Shown here piece after piece: positions 16,407 through 18,168 of a DNA stretch of 18,168 nucleotides. The notes below the pieces were generated by a model that saw only the letters and a program-made list of their open reading frames with translations, did not search any database and had not been told where the DNA came from. The position numbers and the translations under genes were made by a program. Position 1 is the first letter of the stretch, and every line of letters begins with the position of its first letter. This DNA comes from Funneliformis mosseae (lineage: Eukaryota > Glomeromycota > Glomeromycetes > Glomerales > Glomeraceae): positions 1-18,168 of the forward strand of contig CAJVPP010001720.1 of the NCBI GenBank assembly GCA_910592005.1, in the 5' to 3' direction.

Positions 16407-18168
16407 TTTTTTTTTTTTTATAGACGCAGTAATGCAATATTTTATTATATAAAACAATTTCAGTAAAGTTTTTACATGAAAATCCCAAGAGGGTACAAAA
16501 GTAGAAAAATAAAAATTGCTGCCTAATATTCATTACTAGAAACTAGCTCCTATCAGACCAACCGGTTGTCCTGTCTGATTCCGATTGTAAAGATTTACAG
16601 AACAATCATCAATACCAAACTGAGAAACCAAAAGAGCAACTGGTTATTACCGGTCCAAAAAGAGGGACCAATGTCGACCATGTTTGTAAGATTTATTGAT
16701 TAATGTAAAGTGATCTAAAATGTCTGTATTAGTAGCAAATGTTGTATTAGAGAAACTATTGATAGAAAAATTCATGTTAGATGAGGCAAAATTGCCTTTC
16801 TTCTGTCTTTTAGTTATGCGTAGAGATCTTTCTTTATCCAAAGTAAGAGTACATCTAGTTTTCCATATATGATTATAGGCTTGATCAAAGACAAAATCAA
16901 AAAATGAGGAAAGAATTGAGAGAGTAAGAGAAGGTGATTTGGTAAATAATGTTAAGGTTGACGATAAAGTATTAGGAACAATGCTATTGATAATGTCTAT
17001 GAAGGAGAAATTATGTGGTGATGCTTGTATAGACCATATTGCGTGGGAAGGATTTAAAAGATTATCAATTTCATTTGTAAACTCAGATTTTGAAGTATAG
17101 ATGAATAATTGTAATTTCAAATAAGCAATAGATTCAGCGATTAGGGATCGAGTATATTGTTTAATGTTAGAGAAAAGCCATATGTGATTAAAGTCTTCAT
17201 TATGATTGTTATAACGACAGCATTTTCAGGATGATGAGTATAGTTGAGATTGAATGGTTTTCATAAACTGAACCGTTAGTAATTGTTCAAGAAGGAATTT
17301 AAGTTTTCTGCAATGTCTTCTTGTTTCATTAAAAGAAGTGGAAGATGCTGTTCCATTCTGAATAATTTGAAAAGTTAAAATCCAATTAACTTGTAAATAC
17401 TAATATTTAATGTTTCTTTTAAGATAATAGTAATTAGAGAAACGTCTAGTGTTGGTGTAATCTTTTAAAAATGAGTGTAATGAACGATGTATAAGCATGT
17501 TATTAAATATGGGTATATAATTAATGAAGGGAATATGATCTAATAATAAGTTTTAGAGAAGGAGAAAAGAGGGATGATTTTGCCAATTTATCAGTTTTAT
17601 TATTATATGGATCATTGGAGTGGCAGCTACTTTAAAAAGGAGAATAGTGATTTATCATTCTTCAATAATTTTAAAAATAATTAACCAAAAAATATAAAAA
17701 GGAATTTTAAACAGGAGTGATAAATATCTAGTTGCATTAGTTCTTTTTATGTAATTATATGTATGAATAAGGGCTAGGCTATCTGTGTGTATAGAAATTG
17801 AAGAAGTTAAAGGACTAATTTATAGAACCAAAAGGAGAGTAAAAATTTCAGCATTAGTAGAATTAGCTCAAATAGCAGAAACAGCTGTTAAGAATTCTAT
17901 ATTTATATTTTATGTAATAAACAAAATGCTAAGCTTAAATATAATACCAGTGATAAAGTAACAAATTTGTGGGATCTATTTGTATAAAAGGTAAGTAATC
18001 TTTCATTTTGTAAAACATGGTGGAATTCTAGTAAAAATGATCTGACTCTATCAGTTGAAATTATATTAGAAATGCTAACAAATAGTGGAACATTGATAAT
18101 AAGGTTATTCGAAATAATAGCTGGAGGATAGATTGTTAAATAGTGCTGTTTTGCTTGATCCATAATGG
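16407..18168 (-). mobile_element. Non-LTR retrotransposon (LINE), 3' part, truncated by window edge
   Basis: On the minus strand the element enters from the right edge with an RNase H domain, then a C-terminal region (frame 17120-16647), a 3' UTR of about 230 bases and a poly(A) tract of 13 A (seen as T at 16407-16419). The RNase H motifs are recognisable in order: LLTFYTNRS (N replaces the catalytic Asp of TFYTDGS; codon at 17978-17980), NAEIF with the catalytic Glu (about 17843-17857), SIHTDSLALI with the second Asp (about 17775-17805), and NDPYNNKTDKLAK with the last Asp (about 17585-17622). Frame changes separate them. Reverse transcriptase and endonuclease domains would lie beyond the right end. 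Confidence 0.65.
16647..17120 (-). pseudogene. C-terminal part of LINE ORF2 after RNase H
   Basis: A 157-residue open frame with motifs VFDQAYNHIWKTRCTLTLDKE and NTDILDHFTLINKSYKHGRHW, ending at TAA 16647-16649. The IWKxRC block is like the conserved segment after RNase H in several LINE ORF2 proteins. It is in frame only from 17120 because of upstream lesions, so the first Met is not a biological start. It lies directly upstream of the element's 3' UTR and poly(A) tract. Confidence 0.5.

Overview
The window is AT-rich eukaryotic DNA. It has short introns (about 85-90 bp) with GTAAGT/GTGAGC donors and TTAG or TGTAG acceptors, TATA-box promoters, and many protein families that I associate with arbuscular mycorrhizal fungi (Glomeromycotina, Rhizophagus-like). 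The organism call rests on family resemblance recalled from memory, not on a search. Nearly every long reading frame is interrupted by one or a few in-frame stops, mostly TGA, so this is a transposon-rich accessory region in decay.

Layout. (1) Positions 2-385 hold the end of an unrecognised coding fragment, followed by about 540 bp with no visible gene. (2) Positions 1051-3003 hold a five-exon, lineage-type fungal gene with consistent splice phases, now a pseudogene. (3) Positions 3165-3371 hold a small coiled-coil gene. (4) Positions 3489-12043 hold a compact, intron-free block of eight genes: a coiled-coil protein, a Gag-like capsid/retropepsin polyprotein (4188-7356), a small helix-turn-helix-like protein (minus), a coiled-coil protein with a C-terminal membrane anchor, an A32/FtsK-HerA-type DNA-packaging ATPase (minus), a Polinton/Maverick-type RVE integrase, an unknown helical protein (minus) and a cysteine-rich zinc-ribbon-like protein. 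After the first two plus-strand genes the strand alternates gene by gene. Convergent pairs are separated by 1 bp or 27 bp or overlap by 9 bp, and divergent pairs share promoters. (5) Positions 12044-12960 are filled with at least 19 copies of a 12-bp GAGGTGAGACTT repeat plus a degenerate 66-bp tandem repeat. (6) Positions 13333-14832 (minus) hold a decayed, intron-containing pogo/Tigger-like DDE transposase. (7) Positions 14833-15450 are AT-rich non-coding DNA with repeats and a large hairpin. (8) Positions 15450-16376 (minus) hold a decayed gene, possibly a LINE ORF1. (9) Positions 16407 to the right edge (minus) hold the RNase H and 3' part of a non-LTR retrotransposon ending in a poly(A) tract.

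The most interesting object is the 3.5-12 kb block. It looks like one virus-like integrating DNA element whose ATPase and integrase are of Polinton/Maverick type, but where a capsid gene would be expected it carries a retrovirus-like Gag plus aspartic protease. No DNA polymerase B, reverse transcriptase or double-jelly-roll capsid is visible. Whether these genes form one element or are adjacent insertions cannot be settled from one copy.
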